19,158 nucleotides of DNA from SHLQ01 sp964196045 (GTDB lineage: Bacteria > Actinomycetota > Acidimicrobiia > Acidimicrobiales > SHLQ01). Under the pieces are notes generated by a model that was not told where the DNA came from, ran no database searches, and worked only from the letters and a program-made list of their open reading frames with translations. The translations under genes and the position numbers were made by a program. Of the stretch, positions 7,632-15,492 are shown one piece after another. The stretch covers positions 1 to 19,158 of the forward strand of contig CAXMRH010000024.1 of assembly GCA_964196045.1 (NCBI GenBank). Reading direction: 5' to 3'. Numbering within the stretch: position 1 is the stretch's first letter; each line of letters opens with the position of its first letter.

Positions 7632-9023
7632 GTGTCCAACACTGCCGTACGACGTGGCACCGAATCCTTTGCCGATCTTGGCGTACCATCCGACCTGGTC
7701 GCGGTATTAAGCCGCGCTCAGATTCACGAGCCATTCGAAATTCAATCGGCGACGATTCCCGACGCCCTGAATGGGCGAGATGTCCTCGGCCGAGCCCCAA
7801 CAGGGTCCGGCAAGACACTCGCGTTCGGGATCCCGATGGTCGTCAGGCTCGAGAAGGCCCGACCCCACCGGCCAACGGGTCTGATCTTGTCTCCCACACG
7901 GGAACTAGCCGAGCAGATCAGGCGAGAGCTTGACCCGCTTGCCATCGAACGCGGTCGAAGTGTCCATGCCGTCTACGGAGGCGTGGGTTTCGGCGCTCAG
8001 CTCAAGGCACTCAGAGGCGGCGTGGACATGCTCGTCGCGTGCCCGGGACGTCTTCTCGATCTGATCGATCAAGGCGAGGTGAAGCTCGATCAGGTCAAGA
8101 TCGCCGTGATCGATGAAGCCGATCGTATGGCGGACATGGGCTTCCTTCCGGTCGTGAAACAGATCCTCGACAAGACCAACAACGATCGCCAGACGATGAT
8201 GTTCTCCGCCACACTGGGCAAAGAGGTCAAGGTTCTCACGGACCGCTACCAGCGCAATCCCGTCACGCACGAGGTCGGCGACCGCGAACCGGACATGACG
8301 CGGATGTCGCATCGTTTCATTCGCATCGATCGCGCCGAGAAGGTCGCGCTCGTCGCACACGAGATTCGAACGCACGGCCAGACCATCGTGTTCTGCCGCA
8401 CCCGTCACGGGTCAGATCGAGTGGCCAAGCAGCTCAAGCGATATGGCGTGAAGACGGGTGTGATCCACGGTCGCCGAACTCAGGGTCAGCGAGACAATGC
8501 GCTCAAAGCATTCGTTGAGAACAAGACCGAGGCGCTCATCGCAACGGATGTAGCGGCGAGAGGAATCCACGTCGACGGCGTCGACTGTGTTATTCACTTC
8601 GACCCACCCGAAGACGACAAGGCGTACACACACCGCTCCGGACGAACGGCCCGCGCCGGTGCTTCCGGTGCCGTCATCTCGTTCGTCACTGCTGAGCAGC
8701 TGAAAGACACGAAGAAGCTGCAGCGCCAAATCGGCGTCCGCTGTGAGTTCGAAGATCCGACCCCAACTGCCAACCTCGACCTTGGCGAACCGATCATCGT
8801 CCCACATCCGAACAAGGGCGGCGGCGGCGGTGGTGGTGGTGGTGGCCGAGGCAAGGGCGGCGGTGGTCGAAACCGTAATGGCGGCGGCAAGGGTGGCCCA
8901 AAGAAGAGCACGGGCCGCAAGCGCACCAGCCAAGGCGGCGGGAACAGTGCCAACAGATCGGGAACCTCAAGCCAGCGTTCAAAGCAAGGGCAGGGCGGCG
9001 GCAACCGCCGTTCCTCCCGATAA
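7632..9023 (+). CDS. DEAD-box ATP-dependent RNA helicase, RhlE-like, with glycine-rich tail
   Basis: 463 residues with the full helicase motif set: Q motif around Gln38, Walker A APTGSGKT (55-62), PTREL (88-92), CPGR for the usual TPGR (137-140), DEAD (161-164), SAT (192-194), TIVFCRTRHGSDR (251-263), ATDVAARG (304-311) and HRSGRTARAG (334-343). It unwinds short RNA duplexes with ATP, in RNA turnover, ribosome assembly or cold adaptation. The tail from about 395 is almost all Gly, Arg, Lys, Asn and Ser, a basic RNA-binding extension. The start is GTG at 7632, with a good ribosome site (GGAGG, 7622-7626). A TACCCT box at 7570-7575 is a weak -10 candidate. It is monocistronic, divergent from the sulfotransferase operon and convergent with the gene ending at 9068. 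Confidence 0.95.
   Translation: MSNTAVRRGTESFADLGVPSDLVAVLSRAQIHEPFEIQSATIPDALNGRDVLGRAPTGSGKTLAFGIPMVVRLEKARPHRPTGLILSPTRELAEQIRRELDPLAIERGRSVHAVYGGVGFGAQLKALRGGVDMLVACPGRLLDLIDQGEVKLDQVKIAVIDEADRMADMGFLPVVKQILDKTNNDRQTMMFSATLGKEVKVLTDRYQRNPVTHEVGDREPDMTRMSHRFIRIDRAEKVALVAHEIRTHGQTIVFCRTRHGSDRVAKQLKRYGVKTGVIHGRRTQGQRDNALKAFVENKTEALIATDVAARGIHVDGVDCVIHFDPPEDDKAYTHRSGRTARAGASGAVISFVTAEQLKDTKKLQRQIGVRCEFEDPTPTANLDLGEPIIVPHPNKGGGGGGGGGGRGKGGGGRNRNGGGKGGPKKSTGRKRTSQGGGNSANRSGTSSQRSKQGQGGGNRRSSR
8816..8883 (+). repeat. Simple GGC/GGT triplet tract encoding polyglycine
   Basis: The helicase tail has a run of Gly codons (residues about 396-405), first GGC-type and then GGT-type, broken by Arg/Lys codons and followed by further GGC/GGT runs. 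Triplet-unit length changes would keep the frame, so this is likely a neutral length-variable linker. Confidence 0.7.
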
Positions 9024-9067
9024 GCCCGACGCGACGATCGATTTACACGGAGCTGTCGAGATTCGAG

Positions 9068-10612
9068 TCAGGGCGCGGAATAGAAGTACAGGATGCCGTG
9101 TGGCAACGAACGCCGAACTCGCCCAACCTGTAGCCCATCGCCGTCGTCAAACTCTTGGTCGAGCTGTGCGATTGTCGATTCCGGGACATTGAGAAGCAGA
9201 AGCCAAGTCGCACATGTGCCAGCATGGAACTCACGACAGTCAGCAGGCGTCCCCTCGGATACCTCGTCTCTTTGAAGCGTCTTCCAATCTCCGTACCGAG
9301 GATGAACGCCGTCACGATAGACGGCATCGTCGAGGTATGGGCCGGCCCAACCCCGAACACCGGGGTCAGCCAGAAGGTCACTGAAGTCTTGTGCGAACAG
9401 CCCCGTGTCTTCGTTGAATTCTCGAAGAGCCGAGGCGCCTTCGAGTAGCTCACCCGACAGCTCCTCGTCCATCACGCCTCGTAGGGCGCTCTCGAATCTC
9501 CCGTCGAACGATCCCATGAGTGTGTTCTCGATCGTGATGTGAACGTTTCGTTCCACACGGGTCAACAACACGCGATCTGCGCTGCCGGCTCGAGCAAAGA
9601 AGTCAGCCTTGTTGATATCGAACCAGTGGATGAACACGACCCGTTCGAAGTATGGCGCCAGTTGCTGTTCGGCGAAGTTCATCATCGAGTCGTGCACGAT
9701 TATCGTCGTGCCCGGGACCACAGCACCAGAGCCGCTGCTCGAATACGTGCGTATTGTCCGGGTGCCGCCGATGTCTGTCTCGTTGCTGGTGGTAGTGACA
9801 TCGGTGCGGAGGGAACCGGGGACGGTCTCATCCAGCGTTCGCTCAATGCCGAGCCGCGCAATGATGTCTCCTCGCACGGTGAGCGTTCTCTGCGTCGGTT
9901 TTACCGCCGATGCGTCCCAGATCCCAGGTTGCAGGTCGTCCACGATCAGACCGGCGACCAGCGACCCAGCCTCGAACGTCCAGTGGGAGTCGCGCTCGTA
10001 GTACCAGCGGCCGGGGTCGTCTTTGTCGGCTTCGATCAAGGGTGCAGCGAGATCCAGTGACACACCTGTCCGATCGAGCTCTTGGCGGAATTGTGTCCGC
10101 ACCTCTCGACTACAACGCGCCGCCACTTCTGACCGACCCTCGAGACGGTGGTCGAGTACGGCTCCCTTGTCTGGAGCAACGATGAAGAGCCATTCCTTGC
10201 CACCCTCGTCAGCTGCATCGGACCAACGAGCGAACATGTCGATCATTTCTTCGGGCTCGTAGCTTCTCTCGCACGGCTCAGTGAAATCCTCCGAGAGGAA
10301 CATCGTGTCCCCTGGTCCTTCGACTACGGAGCTCTTCGCAGAAACACCGCCCGCGTTCAACCACGTTCGGTTGTACCAGCCAGTGACGGTGCCTCGGAGC
10401 GGCGTTCGGTCTCGGACGTAGTCGTTGAGGCCCGAGTACGTCTGCGTGTCGAACACTTCCGACCTCCCGAACTCCGGTAGAGGCGCGGGAGCTCGCCTTT
10501 CGACGCTCTCCGAAGACGCGCCGAACCCGCCGGCGATCCACGGGAGGACGAGAAAGCCGAGGAACGCTGCGAACGTTGCGAGGTGGAGGGTTCTGGAACT
10601 ACGCACGGCCAC
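9068..10612 (-). CDS. AlgJ/AlgX-like SGNH acetyltransferase-family protein
   Basis: 514 residues. An N-terminal hydrophobic segment (about 9-30) should act as an uncleaved anchor or signal, placing the rest outside the membrane. The SGNH-type catalytic elements resemble AlgJ/AlgX: RDSHWTFEAG (207-216; Asp208, His210) and VHDSMM (306-311; probable nucleophile Ser309). Such proteins take acetyl groups passed by an MBOAT partner and put them on a polysaccharide; the MBOAT gene is immediately upstream, two bases away. The catalytic domain seems to end near 370, leaving about 145 residues of unassigned C-terminal sequence, which is unusual. The start is GTG. The gene ends 44 bases from the convergent helicase stop, with no clear terminator between. 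Confidence 0.85.
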   Translation of the reverse strand: MAVRSSRTLHLATFAAFLGFLVLPWIAGGFGASSESVERRAPAPLPEFGRSEVFDTQTYSGLNDYVRDRTPLRGTVTGWYNRTWLNAGGVSAKSSVVEGPGDTMFLSEDFTEPCERSYEPEEMIDMFARWSDAADEGGKEWLFIVAPDKGAVLDHRLEGRSEVAARCSREVRTQFRQELDRTGVSLDLAAPLIEADKDDPGRWYYERDSHWTFEAGSLVAGLIVDDLQPGIWDASAVKPTQRTLTVRGDIIARLGIERTLDETVPGSLRTDVTTTSNETDIGGTRTIRTYSSSGSGAVVPGTTIIVHDSMMNFAEQQLAPYFERVVFIHWFDINKADFFARAGSADRVLLTRVERNVHITIENTLMGSFDGRFESALRGVMDEELSGELLEGASALREFNEDTGLFAQDFSDLLADPGVRGWAGPYLDDAVYRDGVHPRYGDWKTLQRDEVSEGTPADCREFHAGTCATWLLLLNVPESTIAQLDQEFDDGDGLQVGRVRRSLPHGILYFYSAP

Positions 10613-10614
10613 GA

Positions 10615-12027
10615 TCAGAACTGAAAGTACAGGAAAGGGCTGAAGTCATTCGTTGCAATCAGCACCATACAGGCGGGCAGAGTAGCGAAGACATAGGCAG
10701 CGCGAACGCTCAGGGCAGTGGGGGATGTCGAGGCAGAGCCAGTACGCGTCACCTCGGAGAGCCGTTGCCCGATCAGCCAGTGTTTCGGGAAGAAAAGCGA
10801 GCTCGCCCCAACAAGCAACGCCAGTGTTGCCGGGACGGTCATCGCTGCGACGATCTCACCGCTCATCGGACCTGACGACGGGACAAACATGTCCGACATG
10901 TACGCACCTGCTTCGCCAATGGACGGTGCTCGGAAAAATACCCAGGCCACCATCACGATCAGGAGCGTCAGAACACGTCGAGCGATCGGAGCGCGTATTG
11001 CGGTTGCGAGCCCCGTCATTCGCTCGACGATCAACCAGAGTCCGTGCAAGCCACCCCAAACCAAGAATGTCCACGCGGCCCCGTGCCAAAGCGCCGTTAG
11101 GAAGAAGACGACCGCCAGATTGCGGTACGTCGTCAACCCATTCACTCGGGACCCACCAAGTGGGATGTAGACGTAGTCACGAAACCACGAGGAAAGTGTT
11201 ATGTGCCAGCGACGCCAGAATTCGGTGATCGACTGCGACGAGTACGGACGTTCGAAGTTCTCCGGAAACCTGAACCCGAGCATCATCCCGAGTCCGATTG
11301 CCATGTCTGAGTATCCCGAGAAATCGAAATAGATCTGCACGGTGTACGCAAGTACTCCGACCCAGGCGGCGATCGTCGGGCGAAAGTCGCCATTGGCGAA
11401 TGCCGCGTCGGCGATTGGCGCCACGGAGTCGGCGATGATCACCTTCTTTGCGAGTCCGTGGGTGAATCGCGTCGCGCCCGCGGCCAACCCATCGGCAGTG
11501 ATGACTCGTTCGTAGAGCTGGTCGCGAATCTCCGCGTACCGCACAATGGGCCCAGCGATGAGCTGCGGGAACAGCGCTATGTAGAGCAGGTGACGGTCGG
11601 CCCTGTCCAGCGGTTCGGCATCTCGTCTTCGGACGTCGATCACGTAGGACAGCGCTTGAAAGGTGAAGAACGAGATGCCCACGGGTAGGACACGAGCGGG
11701 GAGTGCCGTGCCCTCAATACCGATCGGCGCCAGCACGTCGAGACCCACCGTGGAGAAGAACGATGCATATTTGAACCACAGGAGAGGCGTCAGGACCGCA
11801 GCGACCGTGAACACAAATGCCGTCCGTGAGTCGAGGAATTTGGCACCGATGAATGAAGCCGCCACGACCCAGAGCAGCACCCAAGTGTTGGATGCTGCTC
11901 CCCAGTAGTAGAAGATGAGGCTCGCCACGAGCAGCACGATGTTTCGAAGCGCTTTCGGACTGATGAGTATTGCCACCAGGACGATGGGCAGGAAGATCGT
12001 CAAGAATATCGGCGACGAAAAAACCAC
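10615..12027 (-). CDS. MBOAT-family membrane O-acyltransferase, AlgI-like
   Basis: 470 residues with many membrane segments, the normal length for AlgI/DltB-type MBOAT proteins. It begins MVFSSPIFLTIFLP, a typical family N-terminus, which supports the GTG start at 12027. Family signatures are PQLIAGPIVRY (154-164), QIYFDFSGYSDMAIG (231-245), ENFERPY (256-262), EFWRRWHITLSSWFRDYVYI (269-288) and LWHGAAWTF (313-321), where His315 is the expected catalytic residue. It carries acetyl groups across the membrane for polysaccharide O-acetylation together with the SGNH protein downstream. A TAGGGT box six bases before the start suggests a leaderless transcript separate from purH, whose stop is 28 bases upstream. 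Confidence 0.94.
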   Translation of the reverse strand: MVFSSPIFLTIFLPIVLVAILISPKALRNIVLLVASLIFYYWGAASNTWVLLWVVAASFIGAKFLDSRTAFVFTVAAVLTPLLWFKYASFFSTVGLDVLAPIGIEGTALPARVLPVGISFFTFQALSYVIDVRRRDAEPLDRADRHLLYIALFPQLIAGPIVRYAEIRDQLYERVITADGLAAGATRFTHGLAKKVIIADSVAPIADAAFANGDFRPTIAAWVGVLAYTVQIYFDFSGYSDMAIGLGMMLGFRFPENFERPYSSQSITEFWRRWHITLSSWFRDYVYIPLGGSRVNGLTTYRNLAVVFFLTALWHGAAWTFLVWGGLHGLWLIVERMTGLATAIRAPIARRVLTLLIVMVAWVFFRAPSIGEAGAYMSDMFVPSSGPMSGEIVAAMTVPATLALLVGASSLFFPKHWLIGQRLSEVTRTGSASTSPTALSVRAAYVFATLPACMVLIATNDFSPFLYFQF

Positions 12028-12033
12028 CTCCGG

Positions 12034-12039
12034 ACCCTA
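12034..12039 (-). promoter_or_regulatory. Putative -10 box (TAGGGT) for a leaderless MBOAT transcript
   Basis: On the minus strand TAGGGT fits the actinobacterial -10 pattern TANNNT and lies six bases before the GTG start, so transcription would begin at or near the start codon. GGAG directly abuts the GTG, too close to act as a normal ribosome site, which favours the leaderless reading. No good -35 box is visible. Confidence 0.4.
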
Positions 12040-12055
12040 CAGCCCGACATGCGAC

Positions 12056-13573
12056 TCAGTGTGTGAAGTGGCGTTCGCCGGTGAAGAGCATGGCGATTCC
12101 GGCGTCGTTGGCGGCCGCTATAACCTCATCGTCTCGAACCGAACCGCCTGGTTGCACCACTGCGGTGCAGCCGGCTTCGATCGCCGCTTCGAGACCGTCC
12201 TTGAAGGGGAAGAACGCATCCGAGGCACAGGCACCCCCGGTCGCTCGACCATCAGCCTTCTCCGCCGCTATACGGCCTGCATCGCGTCGATTCTGCTGCC
12301 CGGCCCCGATGCCCACGGCCTGACGATCCTTGGCGAGAACGATGGTGTTCGACGTGACGCGAGCGGCCACCTGCCACGCGAACTCGAGGTCGGCCATCTC
12401 GTCGACACTTGGCGGCCGCTCCGTCGCAACAGTCCAGTCAGACGAGGCTGCGAGCAAACGATCGGTGGTCTGCACGAGCAGCCCGCCATCGATCGAGCGC
12501 ATGGTGAGCAGCGCCGATGACGGCGGCATGGCTTCGATGACCCTGAGATTCTTCTTGGTCGACAGCAGCTCCATCGCTCCAGGGCTGAAGCCGGGGGCGA
12601 CGATGACCTCGGTGAAGACGTCGAGCAGCTTTTCTGCCAACTCAGCTGGTACCTCACGGTTTAGCGCGACGATGCCACCAAAGGCAGAAACTGGGTCGCA
12701 GGCATGTGCGCGTGCGTAGGACGTGGTGATGTCGTCACTTGCTGCAGCGCCACACGGATTGGCATGTTTGATGACGACGGCCGTCGGGTCGACACCAAGT
12801 GCGTGTACGAGCTGCCAAGCGGCTTCGGTATCGAGAAGGTTGAGGTAGCTCAGTGCCTTGCCGTTGTGCTGCACTGCGTCATCCCACCAGCTCTGCTGGC
12901 CAGCGAACCGAAAGCGCGCCCCGACTTGGTGGGGGTTCTCGCCGTAGCGCAGGTCTTGCACACGGTCAGCAGCGAGGTGGATGGAATCTGGCAGTGGATC
13001 CTCGGCATCGCTTTCGTCATCGGTGTCGTCAAGCCACGAGACGATCGCGGCATCGTACGCAGCCGTGTGAGCGAACGCTTTGCGTGCCAAGCGTCGCCGG
13101 CTCTCATGTGACAGATCGCCGTCCGACCCGATCTCGGCGGCGACCTCCGCGTAATCTTTTGGATCGACGACCACGCCCACAAACTCGTGGTTCTTCGCTG
13201 CGGCCCTGACCATTGTGGGTCCGCCGATATCGATCATCTCGATACCCGGCTCGGCGTTGAACGGATACAGGTTGACGATGACAAGATCGATCGGATCGAT
13301 CCCATGGGTCGCGAGGTCCGACTGGTGTTCGGGGTCGTCTCGGTTCGCCAGGATCCCACCATGGATTCGCGGATGAAGCGTGACGACCCGATGGCCAAGC
13401 ATGATCGGGGACCCCGTATGGTCCGCGACGTCCGTGACGGGAAGTCCGGCCTCGGCGATCTTGCTCGCCGTTCCGCCGCTCGACAACAGCGTCCATCCGG
13501 CATCGACAAGACTCGAGGCGAGTTCGACGATTCCCGCCTTGTCGAAAACGGAGAGCAAAGCCAATTTTGTCAT
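12056..13573 (-). CDS. purH: Bifunctional AICAR formyltransferase / IMP cyclohydrolase
   Basis: 505 residues, close to the family norm. It catalyses the last two steps of de novo purine synthesis, formylation of AICAR and closure to IMP, in the cytosol. The N-terminal cyclohydrolase domain shows LLSVFDKAGIVELA (6-19), SSGGTA, and GHRVVTLHPRIHGGIL, corresponding to the usual GRVKTLHPKVHGG signature. The formyltransferase domain shows RYGENPHQ, VIKHANPCGAA with the catalytic Lys-His pair, FGGIVALNREV, GIGAGQQNRRDA, and the C-terminal GERHFTH. It overlaps purN by four bases (ATGA, 13570-13573), so the two enzymes are coupled. The sequence appears intact. Confidence 0.98.
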   Translation of the reverse strand: MTKLALLSVFDKAGIVELASSLVDAGWTLLSSGGTASKIAEAGLPVTDVADHTGSPIMLGHRVVTLHPRIHGGILANRDDPEHQSDLATHGIDPIDLVIVNLYPFNAEPGIEMIDIGGPTMVRAAAKNHEFVGVVVDPKDYAEVAAEIGSDGDLSHESRRRLARKAFAHTAAYDAAIVSWLDDTDDESDAEDPLPDSIHLAADRVQDLRYGENPHQVGARFRFAGQQSWWDDAVQHNGKALSYLNLLDTEAAWQLVHALGVDPTAVVIKHANPCGAAASDDITTSYARAHACDPVSAFGGIVALNREVPAELAEKLLDVFTEVIVAPGFSPGAMELLSTKKNLRVIEAMPPSSALLTMRSIDGGLLVQTTDRLLAASSDWTVATERPPSVDEMADLEFAWQVAARVTSNTIVLAKDRQAVGIGAGQQNRRDAGRIAAEKADGRATGGACASDAFFPFKDGLEAAIEAGCTAVVQPGGSVRDDEVIAAANDAGIAMLFTGERHFTH

Positions 13574-14157
13574 CGTGATCCCTCGATCATTGGGTCGAGG
13601 ACGTGCCCTCGACTCTGGATGGTTCGTAGCGTGTCGATGTACAAGCGACGCTCGATGGTCTTGATTCTCTCATGCAACGAGTTCTCATCATCGTCCTCAA
13701 ACACCGGCACGGCTTCCTGCGCGAGGATTGGCCCATGGTCGACCTCAGGAGTCGCCACGTGGATCGTGCACCCTGCTACCTTCACACCGAACGCAAGGGC
13801 ATCTCTCACCGCGTGCCAGCCCGGGAAGGCCGGCAGAAGCGCCGGATGTGTGTTGAGGATTCGGCCTGGCATGGCTTCGAAAACCGGTGCGCCGAGAATC
13901 GTTCCGAAGCCAGCCATCGCGACGACGTCTGTCGCGTTCTCGGCAAGCAATGACGAGAGCTCGACGGCATAGGTGTCGCGATCGAACGAGTCACCGAAGT
14001 CCGACCGCTCAAGCAAATGATTTGTAATGCCGGCGTCTTCGGCGACTCGAAGTCCGCGGCAGGGACGATCAGCAACGACCAGCGAGATGGGTAGGTCAGC
14101 GTCGAGCATTGCCTCGAGCAGCGTGCCGCTGCCAGAGACGAGGACCGCGATGTTCAC
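13570..14157 (-). CDS. purN: Phosphoribosylglycinamide formyltransferase
   Basis: 195 residues, normal for PurN, which transfers a formyl group from 10-formyltetrahydrofolate to GAR in the third step of purine synthesis. The phosphate-binding loop is VSGSGTLLEAM (7-17), and the catalytic triad is visible: Asn and His in LNTHPALLP and Asp in the EVDHGPILAQ segment. In place of the usual SN in the loop it has TL, a modest variation. The start is GTG at 14157, giving the typical MNIAVLVSG N-terminus. It follows the methyltransferase stop by 21 bases, and a TACGTT box seven bases before the GTG may start a leaderless purN-purH transcript. The purN-purH order is common in actinobacteria. Confidence 0.96.
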   Translation of the reverse strand: MNIAVLVSGSGTLLEAMLDADLPISLVVADRPCRGLRVAEDAGITNHLLERSDFGDSFDRDTYAVELSSLLAENATDVVAMAGFGTILGAPVFEAMPGRILNTHPALLPAFPGWHAVRDALAFGVKVAGCTIHVATPEVDHGPILAQEAVPVFEDDDENSLHERIKTIERRLYIDTLRTIQSRGHVLDPMIEGSR

Positions 14158-14164
14158 GCCTTGG

Positions 14165-14170
14165 AACGTA
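14165..14170 (-). promoter_or_regulatory. Putative -10 box (TACGTT) for leaderless purN
   Basis: TACGTT on the minus strand fits TANNNT and lies seven bases before the purN GTG, within the 21-base gap after the methyltransferase gene. AAGG is present but only one base from the GTG, a poor ribosome-site spacing. No convincing -35 is seen. Confidence 0.35.
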
Positions 14171-14178
14171 TCGGAATT

Positions 14179-15492
14179 TCAGGCGTCCGCGATTCGACCC
14201 TCGAGTTCGCTGATCTGCAAATCAGCCTCGGCGATGCGCTCCTCAAAAGACTTCGGATTTCGCACGTCGATCTGCACACCATGTTTCGACAAGTTCCGAC
14301 CTCGTGCAGCGACAGCTCGCTCGAGCTGCGCTATCCGTAGGTCTCGCTGCAGCACCGTATTGCTTAGCTCGTCCGTGCGTTTGTCGCGAGAGACGATTGC
14401 ATCGTCGAGCTCGTCTATTCGGGCCTGCCGCCGATCGATCCCATCGCGTGCGTCCGCGGTTCGTAACACCTGAATTTCGATGGCCCGGTCCAAGCGCTCG
14501 AGTTCAAGCTCTTTGATTGCAATTCGTGCATACGGATTTCGCCTTCCGCGGGGATGAGACCGCGCTTCGCGGAGAGTCTGGTTGACCTCTTGCAGACGAC
14601 CCTCGGCCACCGCAAGTTTCGCCTCGAGTAGCAGCACGTGAAACTCGTAGTGTTCCCGGCCCAACAAGGCGTCGATGTGCGATCGTGCGACCTCGACCTC
14701 TTCGCGCGAAATGGCTGCGAGACATTCCGTGATGTTTGACTGGGCTCCGACGTACTGTGGCGAACCGAGAACCCCGCGGTCCCTCGGTGGCAACGGCACA
14801 TCCCGCTTGCGCAGCAAGCAGGTGAGGATTCCCATCGTGTAATACGAGCTGATCTCTGGGCTCTCGACGGAATGTGTTCGGAGTTCTTCCACTTCGAAGT
14901 ACGGCTCGATCAAGGTGTCATAGGCATACCGATCGACAACACCCGGCTCGGAGAGCAGCAAGGGGTGGCTGTTGAAGTAGGTCTGGAGGACGATTGTGCC
15001 GGTCGGCCTGAGAACTCGATGCAGCTCGTACATCGTCTCGGGCAGATCGTCGACATGATCCAACATGTTCACGGAGTAGATGACGTCGACCGAGTTGTCG
15101 GCGAGAGGCATCAGCTCGGAGCGGCAGTTGATGGCAAGGCCGTCATAACTCGCGCCCAGCTCATCGACATACGACGAGATCAGATCGTCGACGAACACGT
15201 GGTGGCCGGGCATTCCCTCGAAGAAACTCTTCGGTCCACAGCCGATGTCCAAGACGATGTCGTCTGGCTCGATCGATGGGTGGCCTATATGAGGGAGCCG
15301 AGCGCGATAGTTCTCTCCATCGGGTTCGCCATACTCCTCTGTGGCGAAATGAAGCTCGGCGCGATTCTTCGCGGAGTGACGCACACCGGAAGCATCGAGC
15401 AGCCCACGATCGGTATCCAACGCGTCCTCGGGGAGTTCCCGGAGTGTCACCGCATCTCGAAGAATTGATTGAACTTTTGCCGGGATGGTCAT
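14179..15492 (-). CDS. SAM-dependent methyltransferase with C-terminal coiled coil
   Basis: 437 residues from the ATG at 15492, which overlaps the upstream glycosyltransferase stop (ATGA); an ATG at 15510 would add six. Residues about 75-230 form a class I methyltransferase domain: motif I VLDIGCGPKSFF (80-91), Asp102-Asp103 after strand 2, and the NSVDVIYSVNMLDHVDDLP segment (133-151), followed by VLRPTGTIVLQTYF (160-173). Residues about 255-315 are helical and may be TPR-like. From about 326 the sequence is charged and heptad-like, with three tandem 14-residue units at 355-396. Coupling to a polysaccharide polymerase-like gene suggests it methylates or caps that glycan. The layout, methyltransferase plus coiled coil, recalls WbdD-type chain terminators, but no kinase domain is present. 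Confidence 0.88.
   Translation of the reverse strand: MTIPAKVQSILRDAVTLRELPEDALDTDRGLLDASGVRHSAKNRAELHFATEEYGEPDGENYRARLPHIGHPSIEPDDIVLDIGCGPKSFFEGMPGHHVFVDDLISSYVDELGASYDGLAINCRSELMPLADNSVDVIYSVNMLDHVDDLPETMYELHRVLRPTGTIVLQTYFNSHPLLLSEPGVVDRYAYDTLIEPYFEVEELRTHSVESPEISSYYTMGILTCLLRKRDVPLPPRDRGVLGSPQYVGAQSNITECLAAISREEVEVARSHIDALLGREHYEFHVLLLEAKLAVAEGRLQEVNQTLREARSHPRGRRNPYARIAIKELELERLDRAIEIQVLRTADARDGIDRRQARIDELDDAIVSRDKRTDELSNTVLQRDLRIAQLERAVAARGRNLSKHGVQIDVRNPKSFEERIAEADLQISELEGRIADA
14305..14430 (-). repeat. Three tandem 14-residue coiled-coil repeats in the methyltransferase tail
   Basis: Residues 355-368, 369-382 and 383-396 read RQARIDELDDAIVS, RDKRTDELSNTVLQ and RDLRIAQLERAVAA. The pattern R-x-x-R-I/T-x-E/Q-L-x-x-A/T-I/V equals two heptads per unit. 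A degenerate fourth unit begins RGRNL. Each unit would add about 2 nm of coiled coil. Confidence 0.8.

Noticed and set aside
8412..8933. Minus-strand frames opposite the helicase, including Pro- and His-rich runs
   Set aside because: These are complements of the glycine codon tract and helicase motifs.
9024..9067. Possible terminator between the helicase and the AlgJ-like gene
   Set aside because: No stable hairpin followed by a T-run could be found in the 44 bases.
10725..11228. Long plus-strand open frames opposite the MBOAT gene
   Set aside because: They have Arg/Ser/Pro-rich shadow composition and are antisense to a clearly recognised gene.
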